From Sphingomonas zeae (lineage in GTDB: Bacteria; Pseudomonadota; Alphaproteobacteria; Sphingomonadales; Sphingomonadaceae), in assembly GCF_014197135.1 (NCBI RefSeq), contig NZ_JACIFA010000007.1, forward strand, positions 62,001 to 126,000: DNA of 64,000 bases, given 5' to 3'. The position numbers were made by a program, and so were the translations under genes. The stretch's first letter is position 1, and every line of letters starts with the position of its first letter. Under the pieces are notes generated by a model that saw nothing but the letters and a program-made list of their open reading frames with translations, was not told the origin of the DNA and did no database searches. Below are positions 29,453 to 38,776 of this stretch, one piece after another.

Positions 29453-30475
29453 ATGCCGCCGATCGATCGCCGACAGGGCCTTTGGAGCCTCGCCGCCCTG
29501 GGTTTGGCCTCCACCCTGCCACTTGCCTGGGCGCGCCGGGCGCAGGCGGTGCCGCGCGGCGGCGTGCTGGCCGTGGTCGAAAAGGGCGAAGGTCGCGTCG
29601 CCTTCTACCGGCTGCCCGATGGCGAGCGGCTGGGCCAGGTGCCGCTGGGCGTCCAGCCGCACGAGATGGTCGCCGATGCGGCGGGCCGTTTCGCCTATAT
29701 CGGCGGATATGGCGTCAAGGGCTGGCAGTTCGGCGGCGAGGGCGGGCACCAGCTATGGGTGATCGATCTGGAGGCGCGCAAGCTCGCCCGCACCATCGAC
29801 CTGTCGCCGCACCGGCGCTGGCACGGGATGCGGATGGACGCCAAGGGCCGCCTTTACGCGCTGTCCGAGACCGACAGCCTGCTGGCCCGCTTCGACAAGC
29901 CCGCCACGGCGGACAGTCCCGACCGGATGATCCCGGTCGGCGGCGCGCGCAGCCATTATTTCGTGGTGAAGGGCAACGGCAGCCGCGCCTATGTCGCCGA
30001 TACGATGAGCGGCATGGTCATCATGGTGAACCCCGACGATGCCAGCTTCGCGCCGGTCAAACAGCATATCGGCATCGCGCCCGAGGGCCTGGCGCTCAGC
30101 CCAGACGAGCGGACGCTCTATGTCGTCGACCGCCCGGCAGGCATCCTCCACGCGCTCGACGCGGTGACGCTGCGTCCCCGCGCCCGTAAGACCCTGCGCG
30201 GCGAGGCGGTGCGGGTGATCGTGCAGCCGGACGGCCGTCTGATCGTGTCGAACACCGCCGACAAGAGCCTGACCCGCCATTCGCCCGCGACGCTGGCCGA
30301 GGAAGCACGGCTGCCCCTGCCCGCCGCCGCGCCGGGGTTGAATCTGCCTGTCGGGGGCTCGATCCTCTATGCCGCGCTGGAGAATAACCGGATCGCCATC
30401 GTCGATCTGGCAGGCTGGAAGATCACCGGCGGCTTCGCGACCGGCGACGCGCCCGACACCGCCGTCCTTCTGTAA
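29453..30475 (+). CDS. Exported YncE-like beta-propeller protein
   Basis: 340 residues from the ATG at 29453 with AGGAG upstream. A signal peptide (RRQGLWSLAALGLASTLPLAWARRAQA) with paired arginines suggests Sec or Tat export. The rest shows repeated YVxDxxxGxVxVI-type blades (for example AYVADTMSGMVIMVNPDD and LYVVDRPAGILHALDAVT), which fit a seven-bladed YVTN propeller. No enzyme motifs. It precedes crtY by about 48 bp on the same strand. Confidence 0.75.
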   Translation: MPPIDRRQGLWSLAALGLASTLPLAWARRAQAVPRGGVLAVVEKGEGRVAFYRLPDGERLGQVPLGVQPHEMVADAAGRFAYIGGYGVKGWQFGGEGGHQLWVIDLEARKLARTIDLSPHRRWHGMRMDAKGRLYALSETDSLLARFDKPATADSPDRMIPVGGARSHYFVVKGNGSRAYVADTMSGMVIMVNPDDASFAPVKQHIGIAPEGLALSPDERTLYVVDRPAGILHALDAVTLRPRARKTLRGEAVRVIVQPDGRLIVSNTADKSLTRHSPATLAEEARLPLPAAAPGLNLPVGGSILYAALENNRIAIVDLAGWKITGGFATGDAPDTAVLL

Positions 30476-30523
30476 TGGCACCGGCCCTTTGCCTTGGCCC
30501 CGCTTTACGGTAGCGGTAAGCCG

Positions 30524-31684
30524 ATGGCTGCCAAAATCTCCTGCGATGTCGCGATCATTGGTGCAGGCCTGGCCGGGGGCCTGATCGCGCTCGCGCTGAA
30601 AGCGCGGCACCCCTCGCTCGATGTGCGGCTGGTCGACGCGGGCGAGACGATCGGCGGCAACCACCTCTGGTCCTTTTTCGGCAGCGACGTGGCCAAGCGC
30701 GATCGCTGGATCGTCGAGCGGCTCGTCGCGCATGGCTGGCGCGGCTATGACGTCGCCTTTCCGGCGCATTCGCGCACCATCAACCAGACCTATTATTCGA
30801 TCGAGAGCCACCGCCTCGACGCCGAGGTCCGCAGGGTGCTGCCGCCCGAAGCCCTGGTCCTGGGCCGCAAGGTGCTGGCGGTATCGGCCACCGCCGCGGT
30901 CTTCGCCGATGGCGACCGGGTGGAGGCGACGGGCGTCATCGACGCGCGCGGGGCGGGCGACCTGTCCTCTTTGTCCTGCGGCTGGCAGAAATTCGTCGGT
31001 CAGGAACTGCGCCTCGCGCGCCCGCACGGGGTCGAGCGGCCGGTGGTGATGGACGCGACCGTCAAGCAGATCGACGGCTATCGCTTCGTCTATACCCTGC
31101 CCTTCGCCGAGGACCGGATCTTCGTCGAGGACACCTATTACTCGACTTCGGCCGAGTTGAACCGCCGTGCCATCGTCCAGCGGATCGAGCGCTACGCCGA
31201 CAGTCGCCACTGGATCACGACCGAAGTGGTGCGCGAGGAGGCGGGCGTGCTGCCGGTCGCGATGGGCGGCGATTTCGACGGCTACTGGCGCAGCGGCGGG
31301 GCCAAGACGCCCAAGGCCGGAATGCGCGCCGGGCTGTTCCACCCGACCACCGGCTATTCGCTGCCCGATGCGATCCGCATGGCGGCGATGCTGGCCGAGC
31401 GGCGCGATTTTGCAGGCGCCGATCTGCACGACGCGACCTATCGCATGGCGCGCGACGCCTGGGACGCACGCGGCTTTTACCGTATGCTCGACACGATGTT
31501 GTTCAAGGCGGCGGAGCCCGATGAGCGATACCGCGTTCTCGAGCGTTTCTATCGACTTCCGCCCGACCTGATCGGGCGATTTTATGCGGGGCAATCGACC
31601 ATGGCCGACAAGGCACGAGTTTTGACCGGACGGCCGCCGGTGCCGATCCTGCGCGCGATCGCGGCGCTCAGGGGTCGCGCATGA
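30524..31684 (+). CDS. crtY: Lycopene beta-cyclase
   Basis: 386 residues from the ATG at 30524. FAD-binding DVAIIGAGLAGGLIALAL, the CrtY signature GGNHLWSFF, and LFHPTTGYSLPDAIRMA later in the protein. It closes both ends of lycopene to make beta-carotene. It overlaps crtI by 4 nt (ATGA), a tight operon. The downstream product (zeaxanthin, nostoxanthin or another) depends on hydroxylases not in this cluster. Confidence 0.95.
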   Translation: MAAKISCDVAIIGAGLAGGLIALALKARHPSLDVRLVDAGETIGGNHLWSFFGSDVAKRDRWIVERLVAHGWRGYDVAFPAHSRTINQTYYSIESHRLDAEVRRVLPPEALVLGRKVLAVSATAAVFADGDRVEATGVIDARGAGDLSSLSCGWQKFVGQELRLARPHGVERPVVMDATVKQIDGYRFVYTLPFAEDRIFVEDTYYSTSAELNRRAIVQRIERYADSRHWITTEVVREEAGVLPVAMGGDFDGYWRSGGAKTPKAGMRAGLFHPTTGYSLPDAIRMAAMLAERRDFAGADLHDATYRMARDAWDARGFYRMLDTMLFKAAEPDERYRVLERFYRLPPDLIGRFYAGQSTMADKARVLTGRPPVPILRAIAALRGRA

Positions 31685-33156
31685 AGAGCGCGGTCGTCAT
31701 CGGATCGGGTTTTGGCGGGCTGGCGCTGGCCATCCGCCTGCAATCGGCGGGCGTGCAGACGACGATCGTCGAAGCGCGCGACAAGCCGGGCGGGCGTGCC
31801 TATTATTGGGAGCGCGACGGCTTCACCTTCGACGCAGGTCCTACGGTCATCACCGACCCGGCCTGTCTGGAGGAACTCTGGGCGCTGACCGGGCGGTCGA
31901 TGTCCGAGGATGTGACGCTTGATCCGGTCCACCCCTTTTACCGGCTCAACTGGGTCGACGGCACCAATTTCGATTACAGCAACGACGACACCCAGTTGCG
32001 TTCCGAAATCGCCAAGCTGAACCCCGACGACATCGCTGGCTATGGCAAGTTCCTCGACTATGCCGAGGGCGTGTACCGCGAAGGCTATGAGAAGCTCGGC
32101 CATGTCGCGTTTCTCGACTTCGCCTCGATGGTGAAGGCCGCGCCCGCGCTGGCGAAGTACCAGGCATGGAACTCGGTCTATGCCATGGTGTCGAAATTCG
32201 TGAAGTCGGAGAAGCTCCGCGAGGCCTTGTCCTTCCACACCCTTCTCGTCGGCGGCAATCCGATGACGACCAGCGCCATCTATGCGCTGATCCACAAGCT
32301 GGAGCGTGACGGCGGCGTCTGGTTCGCGCGCGGCGGCACCAATCGCCTCGTGGCGGGCATGGTCGCGCAGTTCGAGCGGATCGGCGGCGTCCTCCGGCTG
32401 GGCGATCCCGTGACCCGGATCGAGACGCTGGGCGACCGCGCAACGGGCGTCGTGACCAAGAGCGGCCTGACCATCCCGGCCGATGCGGTCGCGACCAATG
32501 CCGATATCATGCACAGCTATCGCGATCTGCTGGCCGACAATCGTTCGGCACGGCGCACGGTCAACCGGCTGGAGCGCAAGCGCTATTCGCCGTCGCTGTT
32601 CGTCGTCCATTTCGGCATCAAGGGCGCATGGCCGGGCATCCCGCACCACATGATCCTGTTCGGCCCGCGCTATAAGGGCCTGCTGACCGATATCTACGAC
32701 ACCGGCGTGCTGTCGGAGGATTTCTCGCTCTACCTCCACCACCCGACCGTCACCGACCCCAGCCTGGCGCCCGAGGGGCATTCGACCTTCTATGCGCTCG
32801 CGCCCGTGCCGCACATGGGCAAGTTCCCGATGAACTGGGACGAGGTCGGGCCGATCCTGGAAAAGCGCATCCTGGACGAGATCGGCCGCCGTCTGATCCC
32901 CGACATACACGAGCGGATCGTCACCAAGTTCCATTATGCCCCGGCGGACTTCGCAACCGATCTGAACGCGCATATGGGCTCGGCCTTCTCGCTGGAGCCG
33001 ATCCTGACCCAAAGCGCCTATTTCCGGGTCCACAACCGCGACGATTCGATCCCGAACCTGTATTTCGTCGGCGCGGGCACCCATCCGGGCGCAGGCATTC
33101 CGGGCGTGGTCGGCAGCGCCAAGGCGACCGCCGCGCTGATGCAGGAGCGGCAGTAA
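31681..33156 (+). CDS. crtI: Phytoene desaturase (bacterial CrtI type)
   Basis: 491 residues, the family norm. N-terminal FAD site VIGSGFGGLALAIRLQSAG followed by GGRAYYWERDGFTFDAGPTVIT, and the C-terminal carotenoid-desaturase signature FVGAGTHPGAGIPGVVGSAKATAAL. It converts phytoene to lycopene in four steps. Its start overlaps crtY. crtB is 3.4 kb away on the opposite strand, so the cluster is split. Confidence 0.97.
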   Translation: MKSAVVIGSGFGGLALAIRLQSAGVQTTIVEARDKPGGRAYYWERDGFTFDAGPTVITDPACLEELWALTGRSMSEDVTLDPVHPFYRLNWVDGTNFDYSNDDTQLRSEIAKLNPDDIAGYGKFLDYAEGVYREGYEKLGHVAFLDFASMVKAAPALAKYQAWNSVYAMVSKFVKSEKLREALSFHTLLVGGNPMTTSAIYALIHKLERDGGVWFARGGTNRLVAGMVAQFERIGGVLRLGDPVTRIETLGDRATGVVTKSGLTIPADAVATNADIMHSYRDLLADNRSARRTVNRLERKRYSPSLFVVHFGIKGAWPGIPHHMILFGPRYKGLLTDIYDTGVLSEDFSLYLHHPTVTDPSLAPEGHSTFYALAPVPHMGKFPMNWDEVGPILEKRILDEIGRRLIPDIHERIVTKFHYAPADFATDLNAHMGSAFSLEPILTQSAYFRVHNRDDSIPNLYFVGAGTHPGAGIPGVVGSAKATAALMQERQ

Positions 33157-33168
33157 CGGCGCACCCAC

Positions 33169-33191
33169 CCTCCGTTCAGGCTGAACGGAGG
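33169..33191 (+). terminator. Perfect 11-bp hairpin after crtI
   Basis: CCTCCGTTCAG-G-CTGAACGGAGG followed by TAAGTTTTGG. It starts 13 bp after the crtI stop and ends 31 bp before the hydrolase start. It fits a terminator of the crtYI message, though the T-run is short. Its core also matches the repeat at 12934-13004. Confidence 0.6.
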
Positions 33192-33221
33192 TAAGTTTTG
33201 GTCTTCAAACAGAGGTAGGTC

Positions 33222-34178
33222 ATGCCGTTCGTCACGCTGCTCGCCGCTCTGATCACCGCCGCCATGCCGATCGCGGACCGGGACATCGCCGCCCCCGGCC
33301 CACAGGGGCCGCTGAAAGGCAGCTGGACCGGGCCGGAAAGTGCAAAGGTGCCGGTGGTTCTGATGATCCCCGGATCGGGGCCGACCGACCGGGACGGCAA
33401 CAGTCCGCACGGGCTGAAGGCCGCCTCGCTGCGCCTGCTGGCCGAAGGACTGGCGGCCAAGGGCATTGCCAGCGTACGCATCGACAAGCGCGGCATGTTC
33501 GCCAGCGCGGGCGCGATTCCCGACGCCAATCGCGTCACGATCGACGATTATGTCACGGACGTCCGCGCCTGGGTCGCCGCGATCCGCGCGAAGACGGGCG
33601 CGCCCTGCGTCTGGGTGCTGGGCCATAGCGAGGGCGCGCTGGTCGCGCTGGCCACCGCCGCCGCCGACGCCAGGGCATTGTGCGGCGTCATCACCGTCTC
33701 CGCCCCCGGACGGCCGCTGGGCGAGGTGATGAGGGCACAGTTCCACGCCAATCCCGCAAATGCGCCCTTCCTGGCCGATGCCGACCGCGTGATCGACACG
33801 CTGGCGGCGGGGCGCACCATTCCGGCAGCCAGCCTGACCCCGCCCCTGCCGAGGATCTTCGCCGACGCGGTCCAGCCCTTTCTCGTCAACGCCTTTGCCA
33901 AGAACCCAGCCAGGCTAGCCGCCGCCGTCACCCGGCCGATGCTTATCGTGCAGGGCGAGGCCGATCTGCAGGTGACGGTCGAGGACGCCCAGGCTCTGAA
34001 GGCCGGTCAACCCAAGGCGACCTTGGTGCTGCTGCCCAAGGTCAGTCATGTGTTGAAGACGGTGGAAGGCGACAGCCGCGGCGCGAACCTGGCGACCTAT
34101 GCCGATCCCAACCTCCCGATCGCGCCCGGCGTGGTGACGGCGGTGGCGGATTTCATTCAAGACCACCCAACACGATAA
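33222..34178 (+). CDS. Alpha/beta hydrolase with signal-like N-terminus
   Basis: 318 residues. A short hydrophobic N-terminus (FVTLLAALITAAMPIADR) may be a signal peptide. The fold motifs are VLMIPGSGPTDRDGN (oxyanion region), the nucleophile elbow VLGHSEGALVALA, an Asp in IVQGEADLQV, and His in KVSHVLK. Esterase-type serine hydrolase with unknown substrate. It follows crtI but a hairpin separates them, so it need not be part of carotenoid synthesis. Confidence 0.85.
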   Translation: MPFVTLLAALITAAMPIADRDIAAPGPQGPLKGSWTGPESAKVPVVLMIPGSGPTDRDGNSPHGLKAASLRLLAEGLAAKGIASVRIDKRGMFASAGAIPDANRVTIDDYVTDVRAWVAAIRAKTGAPCVWVLGHSEGALVALATAAADARALCGVITVSAPGRPLGEVMRAQFHANPANAPFLADADRVIDTLAAGRTIPAASLTPPLPRIFADAVQPFLVNAFAKNPARLAAAVTRPMLIVQGEADLQVTVEDAQALKAGQPKATLVLLPKVSHVLKTVEGDSRGANLATYADPNLPIAPGVVTAVADFIQDHPTR

Positions 34179-34281
34179 AATCCGCTTCGGCCAAAAAGCT
34201 GGCGCATGATGCGCCGTCTGGCTTGATGGGCGGAGCGGCCCGAATGGTGCCCGCAGCGATCAACGGCGTTACCGGAAAGGC

Positions 34282-36108
34282 TCACGCCAGCAGCGCGTCT
34301 TCCTCCAACTGCTCGACCTCGGCGGCCTGCCTTGCCCACATCTCGGCATAAAGCCCACCCTTGGCCAGCAACTCGCCATGCGTGCCGCGTTCGGCCACCC
34401 GGCCGCCGTCCAGCACGACGATCTGGTCGGCATGGACCACGGTCGACAGCCGATGCGCGATGACCAGCGTAGTGCGACCGCGCTCGATCGCCTGGAGCGT
34501 GGCCAGGATATCCGCCTCGGTCCGGCTGTCGAGCGCGCTGGTCGCCTCGTCGAGGATCAGGATGGGCGGGTTCTTGAGCAAGGTCCGCGCGATGGCGACT
34601 CGCTGCTTTTCGCCGCCCGACAGTTTCAGCCCCCGCTCGCCGACCCGCGTGGCGTAGCCGTGCGGCTGACGCTCAATGAAGTCGGCAATGGCCGCGCCCT
34701 TCGCCGCGCGCTCGACATCGTCCTCTCCTGCGCCCTCACGGCCATAGGCGATATTGTAGCCGATCGTTTCGTTGAACAGCACCGTGTCCTGCGGCACGAT
34801 CCCGATCGCGGCACGAAGCGAGTCCTGCGCGACCACCGAGACCGGCTGGCCGTCGATGGTGATCGCGCCCTGATTCACGTCGTAAAAGCGATAGAGCAGC
34901 CGCGCGAGCGTCGATTTGCCCGCGCCCGACGGTCCCACCACCGCACAGGTCGTGCCCGCGGGCACATCGAGCGTCAGCCCCTTCAATATGGTGCGTTCGG
35001 GATCATAGCCGAAGACGACATTGTCGAACCGGACATGCCCGCCCGTCACCACCAGCGGCGGCGCGCCCGGCGTGTCGACCACTTCGGCGGGCGTGTCGAT
35101 CAGGTCGAACATCGCGCCCATGTCGATCACCCCCTGCCGAATGGTGCGATAGACCATGCCGAGCAGGTCGAGCGGCCGGAACAGCTGCGACAGCAAGGTC
35201 GACACCAGCACCACGTCACCCGCCGACGCCGCCCCCCGGCTCCATTCGCGCACCACCCAGGCCATGGCGAAGCCCAGCATCAGGCTGGTAATCAAAGCCT
35301 GCCCGACGTTCAGCCAGGCGAGCGAATTTTCCGACTTGGTGGCGGCCCGCGCATAGGCGGCGACGCCGGTCTCATAGCGCTTGGCCTCGCGCTCCTCGGC
35401 GTTGAAATATTTGACCGTCTCGAAATTCAGCAGCGAGTCGACGGCATGGGCCACCGCCCCGGTATCCAGATCGTTCATCTGGTTGCGCAAGGCGTTGCGC
35501 CAATCGGTCACCTTGCGGGTGAAGCCGATGTAAAGGACGACCATCGCGATCGTCGTGACGACCAGCACCGGCCCGAAGCTGCGTCCGAAGATGGTCAGCA
35601 CCAGCGCCAGCTCCAGTACCGTCGGCGCGATGTTGAAAAGAAGGAAATAGAGCATCGTGTCAATGCTTTTGGTCCCCCGCTCGACGACCTTGGTGACGGC
35701 GCCCGTCCGCCGCTCCAGATGGAAACGCAGCGACAGGCGGTGGAGATGGCGGAACACGTCCGCCGAGAGCCGCCGGGTCGCATCCTGCCCGACCATCTCG
35801 AACACCGCATTGCGCAAATTGTCGAACAGCGTCGTGCCGAACCGCGCGGCCGCATAGCCGACGACAAGCAGGATCACGAGCGTCACTGCTCCCCGGTCGC
35901 CACCCGCCATCCGGTCGACCGCATATTTGAAGGTATAGGCAGCGCCCAGCACCTGGACGAGCTTCGACAGGATGACGAGCGCCATCGCCGCCACGATCCG
36001 CACGCGTAAGCCGGGCTCTCCGGCGGGCCAGAGATAAGGGAGGAAGCGGCGGAGCGTCGGGATCAGCGGCCGGTCGGCCGTCCCGGCGGTGGGGTCGAGT
36101 GGGGGCAT
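34282..36108 (-). CDS. Atm1-type ABC exporter (fused permease-ATPase)
   Basis: 608 residues: six TM helices in the first ~320 residues, then one ATPase domain with GPSGAGKSTLARLLYRFYD (Walker A), Q-loop, LSGGEKQRVAIARTLL signature, and ILILDEATSALD. The N-terminal region and length match the Atm1/ABCB7 group, of which the Novosphingobium homologue exports glutathione conjugates and persulfides (established). It acts as a homodimer in the inner membrane. Confidence 0.92.
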   Translation of the reverse strand: MPPLDPTAGTADRPLIPTLRRFLPYLWPAGEPGLRVRIVAAMALVILSKLVQVLGAAYTFKYAVDRMAGGDRGAVTLVILLVVGYAAARFGTTLFDNLRNAVFEMVGQDATRRLSADVFRHLHRLSLRFHLERRTGAVTKVVERGTKSIDTMLYFLLFNIAPTVLELALVLTIFGRSFGPVLVVTTIAMVVLYIGFTRKVTDWRNALRNQMNDLDTGAVAHAVDSLLNFETVKYFNAEEREAKRYETGVAAYARAATKSENSLAWLNVGQALITSLMLGFAMAWVVREWSRGAASAGDVVLVSTLLSQLFRPLDLLGMVYRTIRQGVIDMGAMFDLIDTPAEVVDTPGAPPLVVTGGHVRFDNVVFGYDPERTILKGLTLDVPAGTTCAVVGPSGAGKSTLARLLYRFYDVNQGAITIDGQPVSVVAQDSLRAAIGIVPQDTVLFNETIGYNIAYGREGAGEDDVERAAKGAAIADFIERQPHGYATRVGERGLKLSGGEKQRVAIARTLLKNPPILILDEATSALDSRTEADILATLQAIERGRTTLVIAHRLSTVVHADQIVVLDGGRVAERGTHGELLAKGGLYAEMWARQAAEVEQLEEDALLA

Positions 36109-36239
36109 GTGGGCATCATGTCGGACCAGGCGCGGCCAACTTCAATGGCCGCAAATGCAAGAGGAGCCACCAGCGGTCGTCGGAAGCCCGGAACCACTCA
36201 CCGCTTACCCACGTTTTACCTTTAACTGGAGGCGGTTAG

Positions 36240-36470
36240 ATGGAACCGATTTTCTATGTGATGGCAATATTGGGCTGCGGCGACGCCAGCGTCGACTGCA
36301 CCGAGGCACGGGTCGTGCCAGCCCGGTACCAGACCATGGCGCAATGCCGGGCCGACCTGGCCAACCGGATCGCCGCCAATACCGATGTCCCCTATCCCGT
36401 GATCGGCGCCGACTGCCGCCGCATGGGCGCACAGATGGCCAAGGCGGAGCGCAAGCCCAGCAGGGGCTGA
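36240..36470 (+). CDS. Small cysteine-containing protein of unknown function
   Basis: 76 residues with GGAGG 8 nt before the ATG. It has four Cys (GCGDASVDC.., QCRAD.., DCRRM), which suggests disulfides or metal binding, and a short hydrophobic start (FYVMAILG). No clear signal peptide. Related small ORFs occur in sphingomonads but I know no function. It lies alone between the ABC exporter and crtB. Confidence 0.55.
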   Translation: MEPIFYVMAILGCGDASVDCTEARVVPARYQTMAQCRADLANRIAANTDVPYPVIGADCRRMGAQMAKAERKPSRG

Positions 36471-36522
36471 CCCGATCGCCGCTCCGTTCGGCCCGAGCGG
36501 CCCATGGGCGTAGGCCAGGACT

Positions 36523-37473
36523 TTAGCGCGGCCGCGTCCACAGCGCCGCGTCGCGTGGTGCGATCCGCATCGTGTTACGCCGCGCCGCCTGCACGCTTGC
36601 GCGGGTCATGAAGCCCAGCTTTTCCAGCTTGCCCGTGCCAACCCGGCTATCCCAGGCCCGGCGCCCCCGCTTGGCGACCTTGCGCCCGATCGCGCCATAG
36701 ATCGCCGCGGCCGACAGCACGGCCCAGGCCGAGCGATAGGACAAGGCGGGCGTGCCCATCCGCGCGCTCGCCTCGAACATCGCCGCGCGTTCGGTCAGCC
36801 GCCGCGCCAGCGCGCTCAGGCCGGGCCGGTGCGAGGGGGACATGATCGCATCGGCCGCGATGCTCTTTTCCGCCAGCCACTGGCGCGGCAGGTAATGCCG
36901 TCCCGCGCCCGCATCCTCGGCGATGTCGCGCGCGATATTGGCAAGCTGAAACGCCATGCCCAGATCGCAGGCCCGATCCAGGGTCGCTTCGTCATCGGGC
37001 GCGACGCCCATGGTCACCGCCATCATGCAGCCGACCACGCCCGCGACATGATAGCAATAACGGTAGAGATCCTCCTCGGTCTCGGGCCGCCAGTCCCGCG
37101 CGTCCAGCGCGAACCCGGCGATCAGATCGCGCGGCCAGCGATGCGGCATCCCCGTCTCCGCCACCACGACGCGCAGCGCATCGAAGGCCGGGTCGCCGAC
37201 CACCTGCCCCGCCAGCGCCGCCTCGGTCTTGGCGGTCAGCTCGGCCAGCCGCGCGGGCGCGTCGGCGACGGGGGTCATGCCATGGCCATGATCCTGCCCG
37301 TCGGCGATATCGTCGCAGCGGCGGCACCAGGCATAAAGCAGCCAGGCCCGCGCGCGCGTTTCGGGATCGAACAACAGGCTGGCCGCCGCGAAACTCTTAG
37401 AGCCCCTAGCGATCGAGGCCCGCGCCGCCGCCACCAGCGCGTCGCGCTCGGTGGGAGCGGCGACGCTGCTCAC
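36523..37473 (-). CDS. crtB: Phytoene synthase
   Basis: 316 residues from the GTG at 37473, which overlaps the LOG gene stop (GTGA). A longer reading frame through the LOG gene is a shadow. Asp-rich motifs WCRRCDDIADG near residue 50 and ANIARDIAEDAGAGRHYLP in the second half bind the pyrophosphates through Mg. It joins two GGPP to give phytoene, feeding CrtI. The upstream extension has no ribosome-binding site. Confidence 0.95.
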   Translation of the reverse strand: MSSVAAPTERDALVAAARASIARGSKSFAAASLLFDPETRARAWLLYAWCRRCDDIADGQDHGHGMTPVADAPARLAELTAKTEAALAGQVVGDPAFDALRVVVAETGMPHRWPRDLIAGFALDARDWRPETEEDLYRYCYHVAGVVGCMMAVTMGVAPDDEATLDRACDLGMAFQLANIARDIAEDAGAGRHYLPRQWLAEKSIAADAIMSPSHRPGLSALARRLTERAAMFEASARMGTPALSYRSAWAVLSAAAIYGAIGRKVAKRGRRAWDSRVGTGKLEKLGFMTRASVQAARRNTMRIAPRDAALWTRPR

Positions 37474-38051
37474 AGGTCGTCCGCGTTCATGCGTACAATG
37501 GGTTGGGTCGGCACATGCGCACCCATCCGGTCGAGCAGCCCGTCGAGCGTGCTGTCGACGATCAGCAACTCGCGGTGCTGCGGCCGCAGGAAACCGACTT
37601 CGCCCATCTTGTCCCAGAAGGCGACGAGATGGTCGTAATAGCCGCCCGTATTGAGCAGCCCGACCGGATCGGCGTGATAGCCGAGTTGCGCCCAGCTCAG
37701 CGCTTCCCACAACTCGTCCATCGTGCCGGTGCCGCCCGCGATGGTGATGAAACCGTCGGACAGATCGGTGAACGCCTTTTTGCGCTCGTGCATCCCGGGT
37801 ACGACATGGAGTTCGGTCAGGCCACGATGCGCGACCTCGGCATCGACCAGCGCCTGGGGGATGATGCCGATCACCTCACCGCCCGCCGCCAGCGCCGCAT
37901 CGGCCACCGCGCCCATCAGGCCCAGTCGCCCGCCGCCATAGACGACGCCGATCCCCCGCTCCGCCAAGCCGCGCCCCACGTCGCGCGCCGTCTCGATATA
38001 TTGCGGGTCGGAGGGGGTCGCCGACCCACAGTAGATGGCCAATCGCTTCAT
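37470..38051 (-). CDS. LOG-family nucleotide phosphoribohydrolase
   Basis: 193 residues from the ATG at 38051 (MKRLAIYCGSATPSDPQY). LOG signatures GVVYGGGRLGLMGAVADAAL and LPGG-type IAGGTGTMDELWEALSWAQLG are clear. The family cleaves ribose-5-phosphate from nucleoside monophosphates, releasing cytokinin-like bases in plants and some bacteria. Its stop codon overlaps the crtB start. It is probably co-transcribed with crtB but no pathway link is known. Confidence 0.9.
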   Translation of the reverse strand: MKRLAIYCGSATPSDPQYIETARDVGRGLAERGIGVVYGGGRLGLMGAVADAALAAGGEVIGIIPQALVDAEVAHRGLTELHVVPGMHERKKAFTDLSDGFITIAGGTGTMDELWEALSWAQLGYHADPVGLLNTGGYYDHLVAFWDKMGEVGFLRPQHRELLIVDSTLDGLLDRMGAHVPTQPIVRMNADDL

Positions 38052-38320
38052 GGGAAAACCGCTAGGCGATGGGGCCGGGTGGGGCAAGCGGGGTTGCGGT
38101 CGGTTCGCCAGGGTTCACGCCGGAAAGGCGTGCCGTTCGGCGGGCGCAGCGGGAAGCCCGGGGTGGATGCCCCCTTCTGCTGCGACCCTCAGATGCCCGA
38201 TACGCTGCATTGCCGATGGGCAGACGGTCATCGAACGGCACGCTTAGCCGATCGGGCGGCTCGAATGACCATGGGCGGCGCGGACGGAAAAGCCGCCCCC
38301 TTGCCGCCCATGTTCACGGC

Positions 38321-38605
38321 TTACTTGCCGCGCAGCGTGTTGATGAGCGCCAGGCCCAGCACGCCGCCCAGCGCCGCCGAGGCAAAGGGACGATCGCGGA
38401 CGAACTGACGCGCCTGATCGAACAGCGGGCGAACCGCCTGATCGACGCTGTCCTTGGCGTCGCCGAATACCTTCTGGGTCTTGCCGCTCAGCTGCTCGCC
38501 CTTGCCTTCGGCCTGCATGGTCTTGTCGTTCATCGCGACTCCCAGGCCTTCCTTGACCTTGCCGCCGAAATCCGTGGCCGTGCCATTGATCGTGTCGGTA
38601 TTCAT
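38321..38605 (-). CDS. CsbD-family stress protein with C-terminal helix
   Basis: 94 residues from the ATG at 38605 with an excellent GAGGAGG ribosome-binding site. N-terminal CsbD-like stretch (GGKVKEGLGVAMNDKTMQAEGKGEQLSGKTQ) and a C-terminal DUF883-like hydrophobic end (FASAALGGVLGLALINTLRG). CsbD proteins are part of general stress responses; here membrane-anchored. The 269-bp gap toward the LOG gene shows no other gene. Confidence 0.8.
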   Translation of the reverse strand: MNTDTINGTATDFGGKVKEGLGVAMNDKTMQAEGKGEQLSGKTQKVFGDAKDSVDQAVRPLFDQARQFVRDRPFASAALGGVLGLALINTLRGK

Positions 38606-38776
38606 GAAAACCTCCTCTTGGGAAACCAGGGGTGACGGAGCGTGGAAACCCCGCAAACCGCCGATGTTTCCCGGGCGGGATCGCAGGAAAGCGATCGGGA
38701 ACCGGCTATCCGGTCGTCACGACAATCGGATCGCTGCCCTTTCCCCGCCCCCATGCGCTCGCTACATGCAGCCCCG

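Noticed and set aside
29753..31594. 613-codon open frame on the minus strand
   Set aside because: Antisense to the beta-propeller gene and crtY; composition is typical of a shadow frame.
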